From positions 35,317,493-35,381,492 of the forward strand of contig OX419759.1 in the NCBI GenBank assembly GCA_948567375.1: a stretch of DNA of 64,000 nucleotides. Direction: 5' to 3'. Below are positions 33,901-46,600 of the stretch, in pieces. Both the position numbers and the translations under genes were made by a program. Origin of the DNA: Lunularia cruciata (Eukaryota; Streptophyta; Marchantiopsida; Lunulariales; Lunulariaceae). Position 1 is the stretch's first letter. The number at the start of each line of letters is the position of its first letter. The notes beneath the pieces were generated by a model that did no database searches, was not told the origin of the DNA, and saw only the letters and a program-made list of their open reading frames with translations.

Positions 33901-36742
33901 AACTTCTTGCCCTTGAGCAGCATCTCCAATGCTTGTATCACTTTACATTTGATCTGGAAAACTGGAAGTTAGTTGATCCTGTTGACCCGGTCCTAGAAGT
34001 GGTTTGAGTTTTGGTACTTCCTCTGCTGTATATGAAATGTCGACCTTGAGATATAGCAGACATGTTCCATAGCTACTACACTAATCCACTTGCGGGTAAA
34101 AGTCTTGGATTGTGATGAAAGCGACAGAAAATATATAGAGAACAATGTTTGTATTAAGTCTTAGAAAACGTCGTTTTGAAATTTTTCTGGAACCTGAAAA
34201 CAAGAACTTATGACAACGTAAGACTTGCAAAGAGACAACTCTAATGATAGATGAGTACCATATCCATTCTGAGGCCGTGGTCAAGCGAGAGGTTCCAAAG
34301 AAGTCTTAAAACCGCGAGGAGGAGTGACTGCAATTGCACAGATGGTAAGTGATTTTAAGTTAGTCTACTTCCTTGGCCGACCACATCACCTGACTTCCTT
34401 TACCCTCGCTACAATCTTTCTCACTACTAACAGATTTAGAAACATCTTCTCTATCTTGTGTGGTCGTCATCAAAGAGGCTACAAGGTACGAAGGTTGATA
34501 TGATAATACTCTCACACCACGTTACTATCCAGAGAAGTACTGGCAAACCTCGTGTTGACAAGGTATAAGCACCGACAGCCTGTAGATGATACCATTTTCC
34601 TTCATCTCATCCATGTTCTGCTTGAATATACTCAACTTCTTCAAAAATGTCACAGTTCTGGAGAACAGACATGCAGCTTCGGTTCATGCAAAAATGTGGA
34701 TAGATCGAGAGATCATTCAGGCGAAAAGTATGCACACAACCATTAAGCCCGTGGATGTAGAATCATTGGATGCTAATAAGAAGAAGAAATAATGATAGGA
34801 AAGGGGAGATGAGGTGGTCAACAGCGTACATGATCAATAATGTGATGCTCTTCCTTACAAGGATTTTACACAAGTATTCCTGGAAGAGCAATTCGATTTG
34901 AAGTATCAGAAACAGACATGCCGAAAAAATTGTTTAAGTGAATCCATGCGACAAAAGCATGTTATCATAATACTAGAACGAAGCCGTGAATCACTGAAAC
35001 TTTGATACAAAGATTCCATGATAAGCCGATTTTCACGCTGTTGTGTTGACGGTGTCAGAAAGAGCGAGTGTCAGACACTTACCACCAAGTTGCATTTTTT
35101 CATTCTTTTCTCAACATTGAGGTCTTCTGCTATATTCTGCAGCAAACTGATTGACATGTAGAGTAACTTCTCCTGCAGATAAAGAGACAAGCGTGTACTG
35201 TTGTAGATCTCTGATGAAATTCATCCATTTTCTCAACTATCCATAAATTCGTTTGAGAGATGTGACTATAAATAGCATTCGAACAAATATGACTCATCCT
35301 TTTGAGTTGACAGAGTATCGTAAGCATCCATCAGTGCATGAAAGATGTAAAAGAAATGAAGCAGGTTCTCGAGGCTACCCACTGTACCTAAACTTCATGT
35401 GTAGACATACCTCAAGAGATCACATTGTCAAGAAGTCTCACCTGCTTTGTGTTCTGAAACATTAGATTGCTATCTGAAGCATTGGTTTCAGCGTCTGTAC
35501 ATGCGCTTGAATGAGCAGGAAAAGCTGCGGTTTCTTCCAGCTATAAAGAGTATCAGCATTATTAGTCTCCCTCCACTGGTGACTACAAGCCTGTGAACAT
35601 ACAGACTACATAAAAACTGTCATAGAATTTTGATACGAGGATTTGGAAACTGGAGGAAATAATGTCCGGCTCTAGAAATACTCATTAGGGAGCTATGGGA
35701 ACTAATGCAGAACGTTTTAGGCTGATTTGAACCAGTTCAAATCAGCTTTAGTTATGTCCCCCTGTGGTAACCCCACCAAATTCCGGTTCACAAATTGCGT
35801 TACCTGAGTTCGCGTTTCCATGCATTGAACCTCCAGCATAAGAATATTCAGGGTTGTTTTCCCAATCTTCTGCTCAAAGAGAATCTGAGGATCAAATGAT
35901 ATCTGTTATGAAGTAAAATCTGTGAAATCAACATAGCAGATGACCGTTCTTCTGCTTTCTTGTTGCCTTGCCCTGAGTACATGTCAGGATATACTATTAA
36001 CATGTATCTTGACTTTACGTTCATATCATTCACTTTTGTTGTTTTAATAATGCGTAGATATCTCACCAAGCTGTAAATCATTGGTCATTCTCACATCAAA
36101 TGGCGGGAGCCCACATTGACTTTGTGAAATCTCGTGTCAAAGTCGTCAACAGAATACTCAAGTCACTAGATTTGTTCGAGCTTAGCAACTTCTGTACAGG
36201 CATACATGGACCTACCTGGTGAAATTTGGGAAAAAATGAGATCATGAAGAATATCGAAACGATGTTGAACCGGAGATTGAAACTTTTACGTCCATCTTCA
36301 CCTAGCACTCTCGCAATTGCACCCTACAACAGCCCTATTTTCAATCATTTTACACGCACAGAAGTGAATTGCAGAAAAAGCCAAACCGCAGAATGATTTT
36401 GTCCCGCTAAGAAAAAGAAAGCCTTTCATGATAAGAGGATTCGGATTTGTAGACATACCAGGGCACTTGGATGACTTGCAATTGCTTCCAGCCATTCTGT
36501 CCGCCTTGTTAGATTTTGAATGCAAGATGTAGCTTTTATCTGCCAAGAATCCTTTGGATGTTTAGTATTGTAAGCAGTAGCTCCTGAATATATGCAGGAA
36601 ATCAAATCCAAATATCATCAGAGCTTTCACCTTCTCTTCCATGTTTTCGTAAAGGTTTGCCAAGGATGCTTCCAAGTCCTTATTAATGTTTCCGCCGCCA
36701 CCTTGTCTTGAAAGTATAAGCCATCCAAACCTATCCTCATAT
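30933..36742 (-). CDS. KAP3: Kinesin-associated protein 3 (KAP3), kinesin-2 accessory subunit
   Basis: Many short minus-strand exons join into an armadillo-repeat protein collinear with KAP3. Placed exons include 36631-36742, 36459-36539, 36216-36323, 35804-35884, 35442-35540, 35083-35172, 34549-34657, 34259-34327, 33891-33953, 33553-33639 (or to 33548), 33352-33475, 32931-33005, 32757-32806, 32386-32470, a block from 32183, then 31284-31313 and 30933-31112. Diagnostic pieces are GAIARVLGEDG, TVTFLKKLSIF, LRLLWNLSLDHGLRM, LLYNLSTDSEGRKHF, VKLSDPLLFK, MLKNISQ and SVLELSQ followed by DQNKVVARL. KAP3 links the kinesin-2 motor heterodimer to intraflagellar cargo. Exons between 35083 and 34657 and around 31900-32000 are only approximate, and the N-terminal exons upstream of 36742 were not found. 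The last exon may end earlier at a strong donor inside FTLPE|GTGAGC. Identity is strong; completeness is not. Confidence 0.82.
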
Positions 36743-39521
36743 CTGAAACGGCAATGCTAAGTTAAAACCAAAAACAGAGGAACGTACAGCTCCTGGATCA
36801 GGCCTATATGGAGTACGCATATTACGCCGCTGTCTGATATTGCCTTTTTACCAGTTTGTTTGGAGCAGATGCTACATCTATTGTGACAAATGCATCTGAA
36901 TAGACTGTTTAGGCAATTATACCACCTGCTGGCCCGTTTACACTGCTTTCAAGGTTCTATTAGTTTCAGTTCATATTGTGTATCGGTGATTGCTCCCTAC
37001 CCTTCATTAGCAAGATAAGGTCGTTGCCCCAGACGGCAAGCACTCATGTCTGCCATGACGAAGTCCACAAGGACATTTTTTGCTGGTCAAATCAGCTGCA
37101 GTCTTGGTTGATTGAATTGCATGCTGAATTTACTCCAGTTTATGCCAAGGAAGAGGCTCCCGACTCCAGCAGATTTTAAGTGGAGATCTCTACGTCTCCC
37201 ACATGATTCTTCAAGGAGTTCCATTGAAATGCTTGGTAAGGAAATATTTTCTAATCCTCTTAGATATTTCGCCATCTCCTTTACTTGTACTGAGCTCCCC
37301 CATCCATGTTATTTGCGCTGTTATCTCGGACACATTGCGTTTCTCCTTGGTTACACCATCCGCGTCACGACAAACTCCTTCACGCATTTGCGATTGGCTG
37401 CATGAACATAGTACGATAATCTGCGAAGTAGGATTCCCTGCAGAAGAAGGATAGTTCACTTTCATAGGATTCCCGGAAGGTATGGTTGCAACAAAGATGC
37501 TTGAGGACGACTTTTCACGCTCCAGATCGCAATAAACCAGTCGAGGAAACAGCCAACTTACGGTCTGAGCTCTGGCACGAGACTCAGGAAACTTCGCTAA
37601 GCCTGTTCAACTTAACTGGACATCGAGATGACATTCAGGCGAACTCAAAGTTATCAAAGCCAGAGGAAAGATGCAGAGTTTTGACCGGGGTAAACATAAG
37701 AAGCAAACCCTCTCAATTGGATTTGATTGTTTCGGTTTAAGATCGTACACCGAGCTTAGATTATAGACATGAGAGCCAAATCGTGTAGTGAGTTTGCAAG
37801 GTGGAGCAAAAACTCCTCCAAGCAGTCGTTGACTACAGCGCGTTTCTGAGTGATGTGGAAGAGTTTGAGGGGCAAGCTGTTGACAAATCTGCGCTCTTGA
37901 CAAACGCGACACTAACAATAAATGCAACAGTTCCAACCACTCCAGAAATTATCCTCAAACTACAGCATGGCGACGCTTACAGTACAGTACTGGACCAGCA
38001 AATTCCAAATCAAGAGGAGATCAATTAAGTTACTTCTTGAGAAAATCCAGTGTCGCGTGAGACACAACCTGCTCTTCTCCCTCCCTCTTAGTGTTGTCTT
38101 TCACGAAGAAACGAACAACGACCTGTTGAGTCCATCGTTGGACAACAAGGGTCCAGTGGGAAAGAGAAAGATTTACTTGAAGGCCTACCTGAGACTTATG
38201 CAATTTAATTAGGGTTCATTCACGTTTTAATCAACTAGAAATCAAGCTTAGCGAACGATCTCCCACTTCAACCGTCCTTCAAAATCTGGATTCCGAGTTC
38301 AAATACAAGGACTTTGGAAACGACCACCAAGCAAGTGGTAACAAGACAGCTAATTCCAGGACACACAGCAGCACCGCAGCAACTCGTCACCACTTTCAGG
38401 TTTGTCGCAGACTCAATTTCTCTCCCCTGATTGCCGGACCATTCTTAACCGTAATTACATCTGGGAATAATCTTCACTGTATTTGTAGTACCAGTGAGCT
38501 TTCTAGGAATAGACACTCATGTGTTGTAACTAGTGCGTCTTACATTTAGCTCAAGCGCTCAGTGTAAGATCTATGTTGTGATACAGGAAATTAGCTCCTG
38601 ATCCTGTCAGCAGTATTATCTGTTCTGGCGCCTTGGCATCTCACCACACATGATAATCCTATATCCATCACCCATAATGACGAGGATTGTTTAAAGCACG
38701 GATTTTAATGGACAAACAAATATAAGATAGCGTAAGGATCTGAAGTTTTAGGAAACGACAATGTAGGTACATAGAGGACAGCTATTACGTACAGTCACGT
38801 GCAAGTACGTAAATCAGTCGCCTTCCAAATGCTTGTTCTGAGTTAATCTGAAATTGTTTGTTGTAAAAAGGTTCAAATTGTGCACCATCGGAAAATCTCT
38901 TAACTGTCCGCGGCAATCTCACTCTATAATCACTTGATGTGTTGTTTGGAAGGTACCTGGTGCCTCTCATCATTATCCTAATGCAGTTTTTGCCTAGATA
39001 TAATTGGCTTGCCACATCACAAGAGACACATTCATGCAACATACTCGATGACAAAGTTGATAACCCAGAAGCGATCGATGTATCGTACGAGAGCCACCGC
39101 ACACAAGAGTATATCCCAGAATAAGGTATCGAGAAATGTATATCAGAACAAGGTATATTAAATAGCAATTTAAGGGTTGAACCCTCAGTGATACAATTGG
39201 CCTACTTGTGGAGCCATAATATCCATGTCGAAATATAGCTGCCAAGAATGATCATCCTCCTTTCGTGGATCCATATGCTATGCTACACAGCGTTTGGTAT
39301 AAGTATTTCAGAGTGCTTCAAAGTCCATAATAACCTTCACCATACTGAATGTTTTCGGCTTCGACAGCGAGCCTCCCTGTCCAGCTAATTCAGCATTTCA
39401 CTGGTTTCCAGGCGACACCCCGAGCTAACTTGCAAGTTTTGGTCTAAAGTGAAAAGTTGGTATTGCAAGATCTCCACGCCAGTTCCCAGTGATGAGCAGG
39501 TGTGATTGAGATGATCTAACT
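36743..39521. other. Upstream flank of KAP3 and unassigned DNA
   Basis: Should contain the missing N-terminal exons and promoter of KAP3, but I could not place them. Plus-strand frames at 37801-38028 and 37922-38212 have protein-like composition without a family I recognise. The region 38785-39245 has short frames on both strands and no clear gene. Confidence 0.4.
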
Positions 39522-42270
39522 TCACAGAGTCAATATCTCAACCCCTGTCTCCGTAATCAGCAAGGTATGCTCAAATTGAGCTGAGAGACTGCCATCTTCG
39601 GTTACAACAGTCCACCGATCATCCCACATTCGCTCCTTAATGCTACCAATTGTTAGCATCGGTTCTGTTGCAAATCCAAGCCATAAGGCACACCAAGAAG
39701 CACACTTTAGCTTTCACATGTGACAATAAAGGATGTCATAGTGACTGGTTTAAAAACACTAAAGCAATATGTGTAAAATGAAATTAAATGCGAGGATACC
39801 TATTGTAAAAGTCTGATTAACTGCCATGCGTCCCGGCTCAGAATTACCTGCAGCAGATCAGTTATTGAAAGATAAGTCAAAGATAGAAATTCTATGAGTA
39901 GCATGTAGATTTGCAAGCGAGGCCACAGCTGCTGCTCCACTAACCCTAGTCATATAAAACATAAACAAGAACCATGGAGAGATGCAATCCGCAGGCCATG
40001 ACAAAAGTTAACATGTACAATTGGAGACGACGAAATGAGAAGAACTTACGGAAATGTAGCACTGAAGGGCCTGAGTGGAATATTTTCCCAACACCGTGAC
40101 CAACAAAGTGCCTAACTACACCATACTTGTACTTGTCCGCAATATCACTGAAGCACCATGAATAAAGGAGAGATGGATATTCAGCGCATAGGGCATAGAA
40201 AGCAAGCGGGACTTAAGGAAAGCGGTATTGACGGGCCTACTCCACAGCCGACGAAGTCTCTTAACTGAATCTTAACGGAACTTAATCCGCGTTATCAATG
40301 CAACAGATTCGCAGTGTCTAGTCTCAATTGCTTGTACAGCTTTGTCAATGCGTACAGATGCAGGACTGTCTGGTATAGAAAGCAAGTACTTTACCAAGCA
40401 GGTAGGGAAACACGTACTTGATAACTTTGCCTATTTTCTTGAATTCTACTCCGGGACCACAGACAGCAATCGCCTTCTCCAGAGCTTCTCTTGTGACCTG
40501 CACAATCGTTGCATATTTCTTTGGTGGTTAAAATCGAAGAACTAGGTGAGTCTATACAGAATGTCAGATACAAATTCATGCTTCTACGGAATAAGGTTTA
40601 GATTACGTACTTCTACAAGTTGTCTTGCTTCGTCACTCACGTTTCCACAAAAGAAAGTTTTAGATGTATCTCCATGATAACCCTGCACCAGCCCCGACAG
40701 AAATCTCAGTACGCACTTCAGAACTAACAGACACAAGACGAAAAGAACCATCTATGATCAAGTTCGTGGAACTGCTTGACCCGTAGGATTCTTGGCCAGT
40801 AGGCAAAACCGGAGAAAAACAAAAGATGGTAGTAAAAGCTTTGAGCAGTTTACATTTAGGTAGACTGTTACGTCGATATTGATGATATCACCATCCTGCG
40901 AACGAGAGTGTAACACACAGGTTAAAGTTGACAGACAACATTGTACTTTATAGGTTACTAGAACAGTAAACAAGCTTACTATGTAGATTGCAGATGCCAG
41001 GAAACTTCCACGAATGAACTACGAAAATGAATAGAACTCATACCAAAAGGGCTCTAGAGTCCGGGATACCATGACATATGCACTCATTGACTGACGTGCA
41101 TACGCTTTTTGGGAAGGCACCGTAACCAAGAGGTGAAGGATAAGCTCCAGCCTCTATAATCATCTGATGCACTGCCTTGTCAATCTCGTCGGTTGTAACT
41201 CCTGGCTGAAAATGCAAATTTGTGTATCAGGTACTTGACCTTAAGAGCTGAATCACGACCTGATTAAATGTTGTAAAACAACAAAGAAATGGTCATTAAG
41301 TGCTCAGATCTAACCTTGACAAGAGTACCCGCGTGATTAAGCACAGCAGCTGCCAATTTGCCGGCTGCTTTCATCCCGACAATCCCTTCAGAGTCCTGTA
41401 TTTGGTACTCCTCAACAAAATCAGGTGCTTTTGCCGATCCAACATAGGGTGGCCTCTGTATATTTGCGGGTACATCTAACCGTGGAGACACTCTGCCCCG
41501 CTGTAGTCTTGGCCGTTGTTGTGCTGCTTGTGATCCTTGTCCTTGTTCATTCCTAAATCACGAAGCAAGAATAAGTCAGTACGACAACTGACGCTTTTGC
41601 CCGTTAAAGGAGCTGAGTTCTCAGTGCTGGACTAGGGACAAACGCCTGATTTAACAATACGGATCCTGCTCAGGAGAAGTAGATATTCAGAAACTCAATC
41701 ATCACTAAAATTTATGACCTTAGCATTACAAAAGCATAACGTACAACTGCAAAATTCCGGGACTCACTTCCGGTTGAATAAAAGCTCCGCAAATCCTGAC
41801 TTTTTTCTCGCGAAAACAACAAGTCCCCCTGCTCTTTGAAGTTTCTTGTCTTCTGCGACTGAAATCAGATATTCAACGTTACAATTGCTTCTCAAACGCG
41901 AAATATCTAACAATAAAATTCACATTGTGCCAAATTTGTCGAGGTGACATGTAACAAATCTCCTGAATTCTTGCAAAGCTCATTCACAGCGAGAATTCAA
42001 ATGCACTTCTCTGAAACATGATATTCAGCGCATTCTTTGGATTTGACCTGTCGATACATATCAAATACAGGTCAAATCCAAAGCCAGAAGAAAGCCATCC
42101 AAACACACGGACGCACCATAGGTGACTTTAATCCATGCAGGCTGCCGCAGACCTCCTGAAGCCCAGAACGAAGACGAGAAACAGTTCGCAGACTTCAAAG
42201 CTGCTGTGGGAATGGAATGGCGTGCCACACTCCCGAAGGTAGCTGTAGCAGCTGCAGCTAAGGGTGCCAT
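39522..42270 (-). CDS. Organellar-type methionine aminopeptidase (type I, MAP1B-D class)
   Basis: Ten exons join in phase: 42117-42270, 41768-41858, 41315-41552, 41044-41205, 40854-40895, 40611-40682, 40418-40497, 40050-40147, 39800-39847 and 39522-39664, giving about 375 residues. The enzyme removes the initiator methionine from new proteins using two metal ions. All five metal ligands appear in order: Asp in GDIINIDV, Asp in YHGDTSKTF, His in [11 protein letters not shown], Glu in the EPMLTIG block and Glu in [12 protein letters not shown]. The substrate-binding His is in ICHGIPDSR. The first 50 residues are Ala/Ser/Arg-rich with almost no acidic residues, indicating a plastid or mitochondrial presequence. 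RPPYVGS and the [11 protein letters not shown] block mark the start of the mature type I enzyme. The final codons read EILTL-stop. Head to head with CFAP251. Confidence 0.93.
42035..42083. repeat. Perfect 17-bp inverted repeat in intron 1 of the aminopeptidase gene
   Basis: CTTTGGATTTGACCTGT at 42035-42051 is exactly complementary to 42067-42083, with a 15-nt loop. The right arm starts 33 bases inside the first intron (donor at 42116). Confidence 0.85.
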
Positions 42271-43670
42271 AGCATGGCCTCACCAAACGCTCAAATCTAG
42301 AGTACAAAGAGAGAGTGATGATGAACGTTCCGCTTCCCCTGCCACTCCAGCCTCAATTTTTCTCTCGAGGATAAGGAGCTCCACACTAGGAATGGCGCAA
42401 GCTCGCCGAATTTTTTCGGACATTCCTTGCTCGTCGTCACAGGAGCACCGTGCGTGCGCACAATCGCGTCCGCGGATATTTAGTTATCCGTGCGTCCGTC
42501 AGAACAGAAGGCTCCACTGCGGTAGCCTTGAACACTAAGGATGACGGGAAATAGACGGGACACAACGACAGCTCGACGAGACCTACCCGCGTGATTCCGT
42601 GGGCCGTCTGTCATGAGAAGGAGGCTCCACTGCGGTCACTTACGATAGTCACGATGACGGGAAATAGGCGGGACAGAAACGACAGCTCGAGGAGACCTAC
42701 CCGCGGCGCAGGCTTGGACATTCGACGTTAGATCTGTCGAGGAACTCAGAGTTAGAATCTCGTGTTGTCAAATTTTGGATCCGTGTTTAACTTCTGCATT
42801 TCCGATTGAGTCGAACACAAGACGAAAAAAATATCTCATGCTGCAATTGTTGCAACTGTTGAGTCTACATTTAGATTGGCTGTTAACGAAGGTCTCAACG
42901 AAGAGTAGATAAAAGTGCTGCAGGGCGGACTGGTTAAGCACGTTCGATCAAGAATCAACCCGATCATTGTGCTGGATTCTCGTCGTTTGTGATGTTTTGT
43001 CAGCCGCAAAAGATGCAGATCTTTTGATGAGAAACGCAAGAGTTCCTTTCAACTTCTACTTCACAAACGTTCGCCTGCTGATTGAGAATGCACGGCAGAG
43101 CAAGAAAGGCCTCAGGCATGAAAAAACAAAAGAAACTGCTGCTCTTGATATAACTATTTGGATAAGATTAACATTGGAGATGTTTTAGTCGAGAACTTTA
43201 CTTGGTGGTACAGACCGCTTCATCAAAGCAGAATCACCTTTCCTTTCGCCTATCTGGTTATCATATTGATCATAAACGAAGGGAAGCGAAGAGCAGAGCA
43301 ACAAATCCCACTGATATTGCTGAGCCCCACTCAACCCAGACGTCGATTGTGGATTTGAACCGCAATGTGAGACGATTTTACGCTGACTCTCAACCCTGTA
43401 TCAACAACATATCTATTCCCGATCATGGCGACAGAACAACATTCTCTGGTTTGTTCTTCCCTCGAATTCAAACCGGAACATGATCTCTTACAGAGATTAT
43501 TTCCATCTCAATGACAGGATCAGAAATTGTGCACAACTAATTTGTTCAGCAGTTAGTCTTTGATGACGGTGCATTTCACCTTCACAATAATACGACTGAA
43601 GTTTTTGCTACCGCGCTAAGCTTAAACTATTCCTTCCATTATTGATTTAGTGAGTGGTTACTGGATACAG
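42271..43670. promoter_or_regulatory. Shared upstream region of the aminopeptidase and CFAP251 genes
   Basis: The two genes diverge from this interval of about 1.4 kb. Its left half is GC-richer than the surroundings and holds the tandem duplication at 42490-42706. N-terminal coding exons of CFAP251 probably lie between 42900 and 43650, but I could not place them. Confidence 0.5.
42490..42706. repeat. Tandem duplication, two copies of about 110 bp
   Basis: Both copies share, in order, GGCTCCACTGCGGT, GATGACGGGAAATAG, CGGGACA, CGACAGCTCGA and GAGACCTACCCGCG. The second copy begins about 113 bp after the first. They differ in the middle and at scattered bases. Confidence 0.85.
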
Positions 43671-46600
43671 GAATTGAACTGGGCGTATGGTTTTTCGAAC
43701 ACCATCACGAACGGAGTGCTTGATTTGAGAACCGAGTTGCACAGCCACACCATCGGATATATTGCTGGCACTGTTCTGGTCCTCTACGATATATGGACGT
43801 ACTCTCAGGTGCATAATTTCGCAGTTTGGAGCAAATGAACTGTAAAATCTTCTGAGTAAAGATTTGACACGGGAGCTCTTTTTCATGGCAGAAACTATTA
43901 CAAGGACACGTTCATCAAATCCATTGCTTTGCAGCAACTCCCGACAAATCTTTACTATTCTCTTCTGATTGTGGTCCTGATGCCGCTCTCATTATGTGGG
44001 ATGTTGTGGCTGCTAAGGTAATCATTCGTCTACCCCGAACGTACTTGCAGAATTTCAAGGTTAGGCTCGCCTTGAAATTGGGAGCGAGTTATGTTGTTGC
44101 TCTACTTCATATACCATCCCAACAATTAACATAGGGTAATTATCATCTCGATGTCGTTTCAAGATCAAGGTCAAAGCATGGATTATGTACCCTAGACTTG
44201 CAAAGTCAGATCTACAGAGATGAATGCAAGATGTAGAGCGAGAGTCTATGTTCTGGGATACCTGGCACGCACGGCTTCGCCATTACGCATTACCTGTAAA
44301 CTTGTCGACTGTTCTGATGATAGCTTTTATAGATTCTTGTTTTACCGTCTTTTACGAGCTTGCTCCGTTCTTCATGATCATAATGCTTAGTTACTACTCC
44401 GCATGTCTGAGGTCAACACCTGGGTACCATCAAACTTATCTCCCTAATCGTTGATCCTTGCGGTCATACGCACATACAGGCTATCAAGGCAATCTCGCAA
44501 GAACGAACAGCAGGATTGTTGGCGATGGATGTATCTGCAAATGGAACATATATTGCCACCCTAAGCTCCACATGTAAGTTCAAATTGCTCCTTGTTTTTC
44601 TCCTTGGTACCTATTTCATCAACTCTGCGCAAAATGGGTCTCCGTTAGTCGGAGTGACTTCTCCTGTCCCAGAAGGGGAGGTATGGAAGGTGTGATTATC
44701 TGGCAACATCTGCTAGACAATATTTTGACTGCACGATGCAAGTTAAGAAATGGCCCGGCTTTGCACACTCATTTGGCAGTATGTCCTCCTCGGCGGGTGG
44801 CTATGTTTTAGTAACAGGATCAGTTCAGGAGCTAAGCATCTGGGATACAAATCTCTCCAACAGTGTACCCCTGGCTACCACGGGTTTGCAGTCAGATGAT
44901 GTTCAGGTCAGCCTGCTTTCAGATTGCACACCTATTTACCTCATAAACGATGAGGAGGAGGACTGAGAAACGATAAGTTCATCTTACCAACAGTATGTGA
45001 ACATAGACGAGTATTGCTTCCAAATCGTCTGTGACTGCAGACGTGTATACGATTTAACGGGAGCGACCACGAGGAGCTGATAACTAATGGCAAGTTCAAA
45101 GTATTTGTGTGGAAGCATTTCAAGGTTTGTAGTCTTATGACATTATGTTTGCCCTCCAGAAAAATCTTTGTAGAATCTACGCCTCCGGTTTCTAAACTGA
45201 GATATTCTGACTGAAAGTGGAATGCATTTCGCCAGAAAAAGCATAAACTTCTCGGTCTCGCGATCCACATGTGTCCTTTCAGGTTTTTACTGCATTGGAT
45301 ACTCTTCGTAAGAAGGAGAAGTCACCTAGGCGTTAGACCATGAAGATTTCATGTGTGATAATCGGCCATTTCTGAACTGGGACTCAGGGCGGGGACCTGG
45401 AAGCCGACACGCATTTCCTTCATGGCCATGAAGGAGTAATAAGAGCTCATGAATTGAAACAGAATGTTGGAGAGTTTACCCTTTCTTTGTTTGCCCCGTC
45501 TACCAACACTGCCATGACAGCAACCGTGGATGGGGATGTAGTTATTTGGCACCAGGAACGGTAAAAGAAGTGTGAACTCCTCAAACTTGTAGTTGCTAGA
45601 ATCTATTTGCTTAAGTTGGCCCTACAGAAACTCAGTGTAGGTAGAGGATTGTCTCTCTAGTTTGTTCATTATGATGAGAACTTCTATCTCTGCTCCTTGA
45701 AGTAGAAGGTTTGTCACTCATTTTAACTTTTGATGTATCATACATCACTAAGACATAACAATACTAAACCTCTCTCTTGAATCAAAGCTTAAAGATAGTG
45801 AATAGAAGTTCACTCTTGTAGCATTACTAACCCAACATTGAAATAGCATAGATCATACCTGAGATGATGTTAAGCAACTCAGAATTTCACGAAATACAAG
45901 GTGTTGATGTTGTGAATCACCCTTGTAGAAGAACTAACTCAAACAAATAAATGGAACACTCATATATACACATGAGTAAACCTTAGGAGTCTACTTTGCA
46001 CAACCTAATTATGGTTGTGTTTAAGGTTATGAGGACAAGAGAACCCCAAGAGAAAACCTAGAAAAGAAACACAAAACTTCACACTCAAAACTCCGATGCT
46101 CCAAAGGAACATCATGTCTTTATTATATAGCAAAGAGAATTCACTCAAAGGAAGCTCTGCCCTTGGATTAGATATATGGATTGGTGACATATCAGCAAGC
46201 TCTACCCTTAGATTAGTTTCATGCATGGGTGACATGTCAATTTTGGTCTTATTTAGTTGGTCAAATAAGCTTTTATCGGAGTGGATCTTTAGAGAACCTT
46301 CTTGTAGGAATCTCATAATCACATGGATGAGATACTGATGGAAAGCTCTTGATGAGACAAACAAGGGGGAGAAAAGAGCAACCAATTTTAGTTGTGTGAA
46401 GAATTGCACATTTTTGAGGTTTAATTCATCCGTTTAGGCCTCCAAATTTGGCTCTACAAGTTTCAAGCTATTTTTTACTCCTGCATTATTAGTAGAAATA
46501 CTCTTTTGGTGATATCTCTATCTAATCTACTTAGTACATCATATATAACATCTTTCCATGTATAACATCCTTCCATATATTACCAAGCCAAATTTCACCT

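Noticed and set aside
46005-46409. 134-codon frame within the left LTR
   Set aside because: Lies in the 620-bp segment missing from the other LTR; no domain seen and LTRs are normally non-coding.
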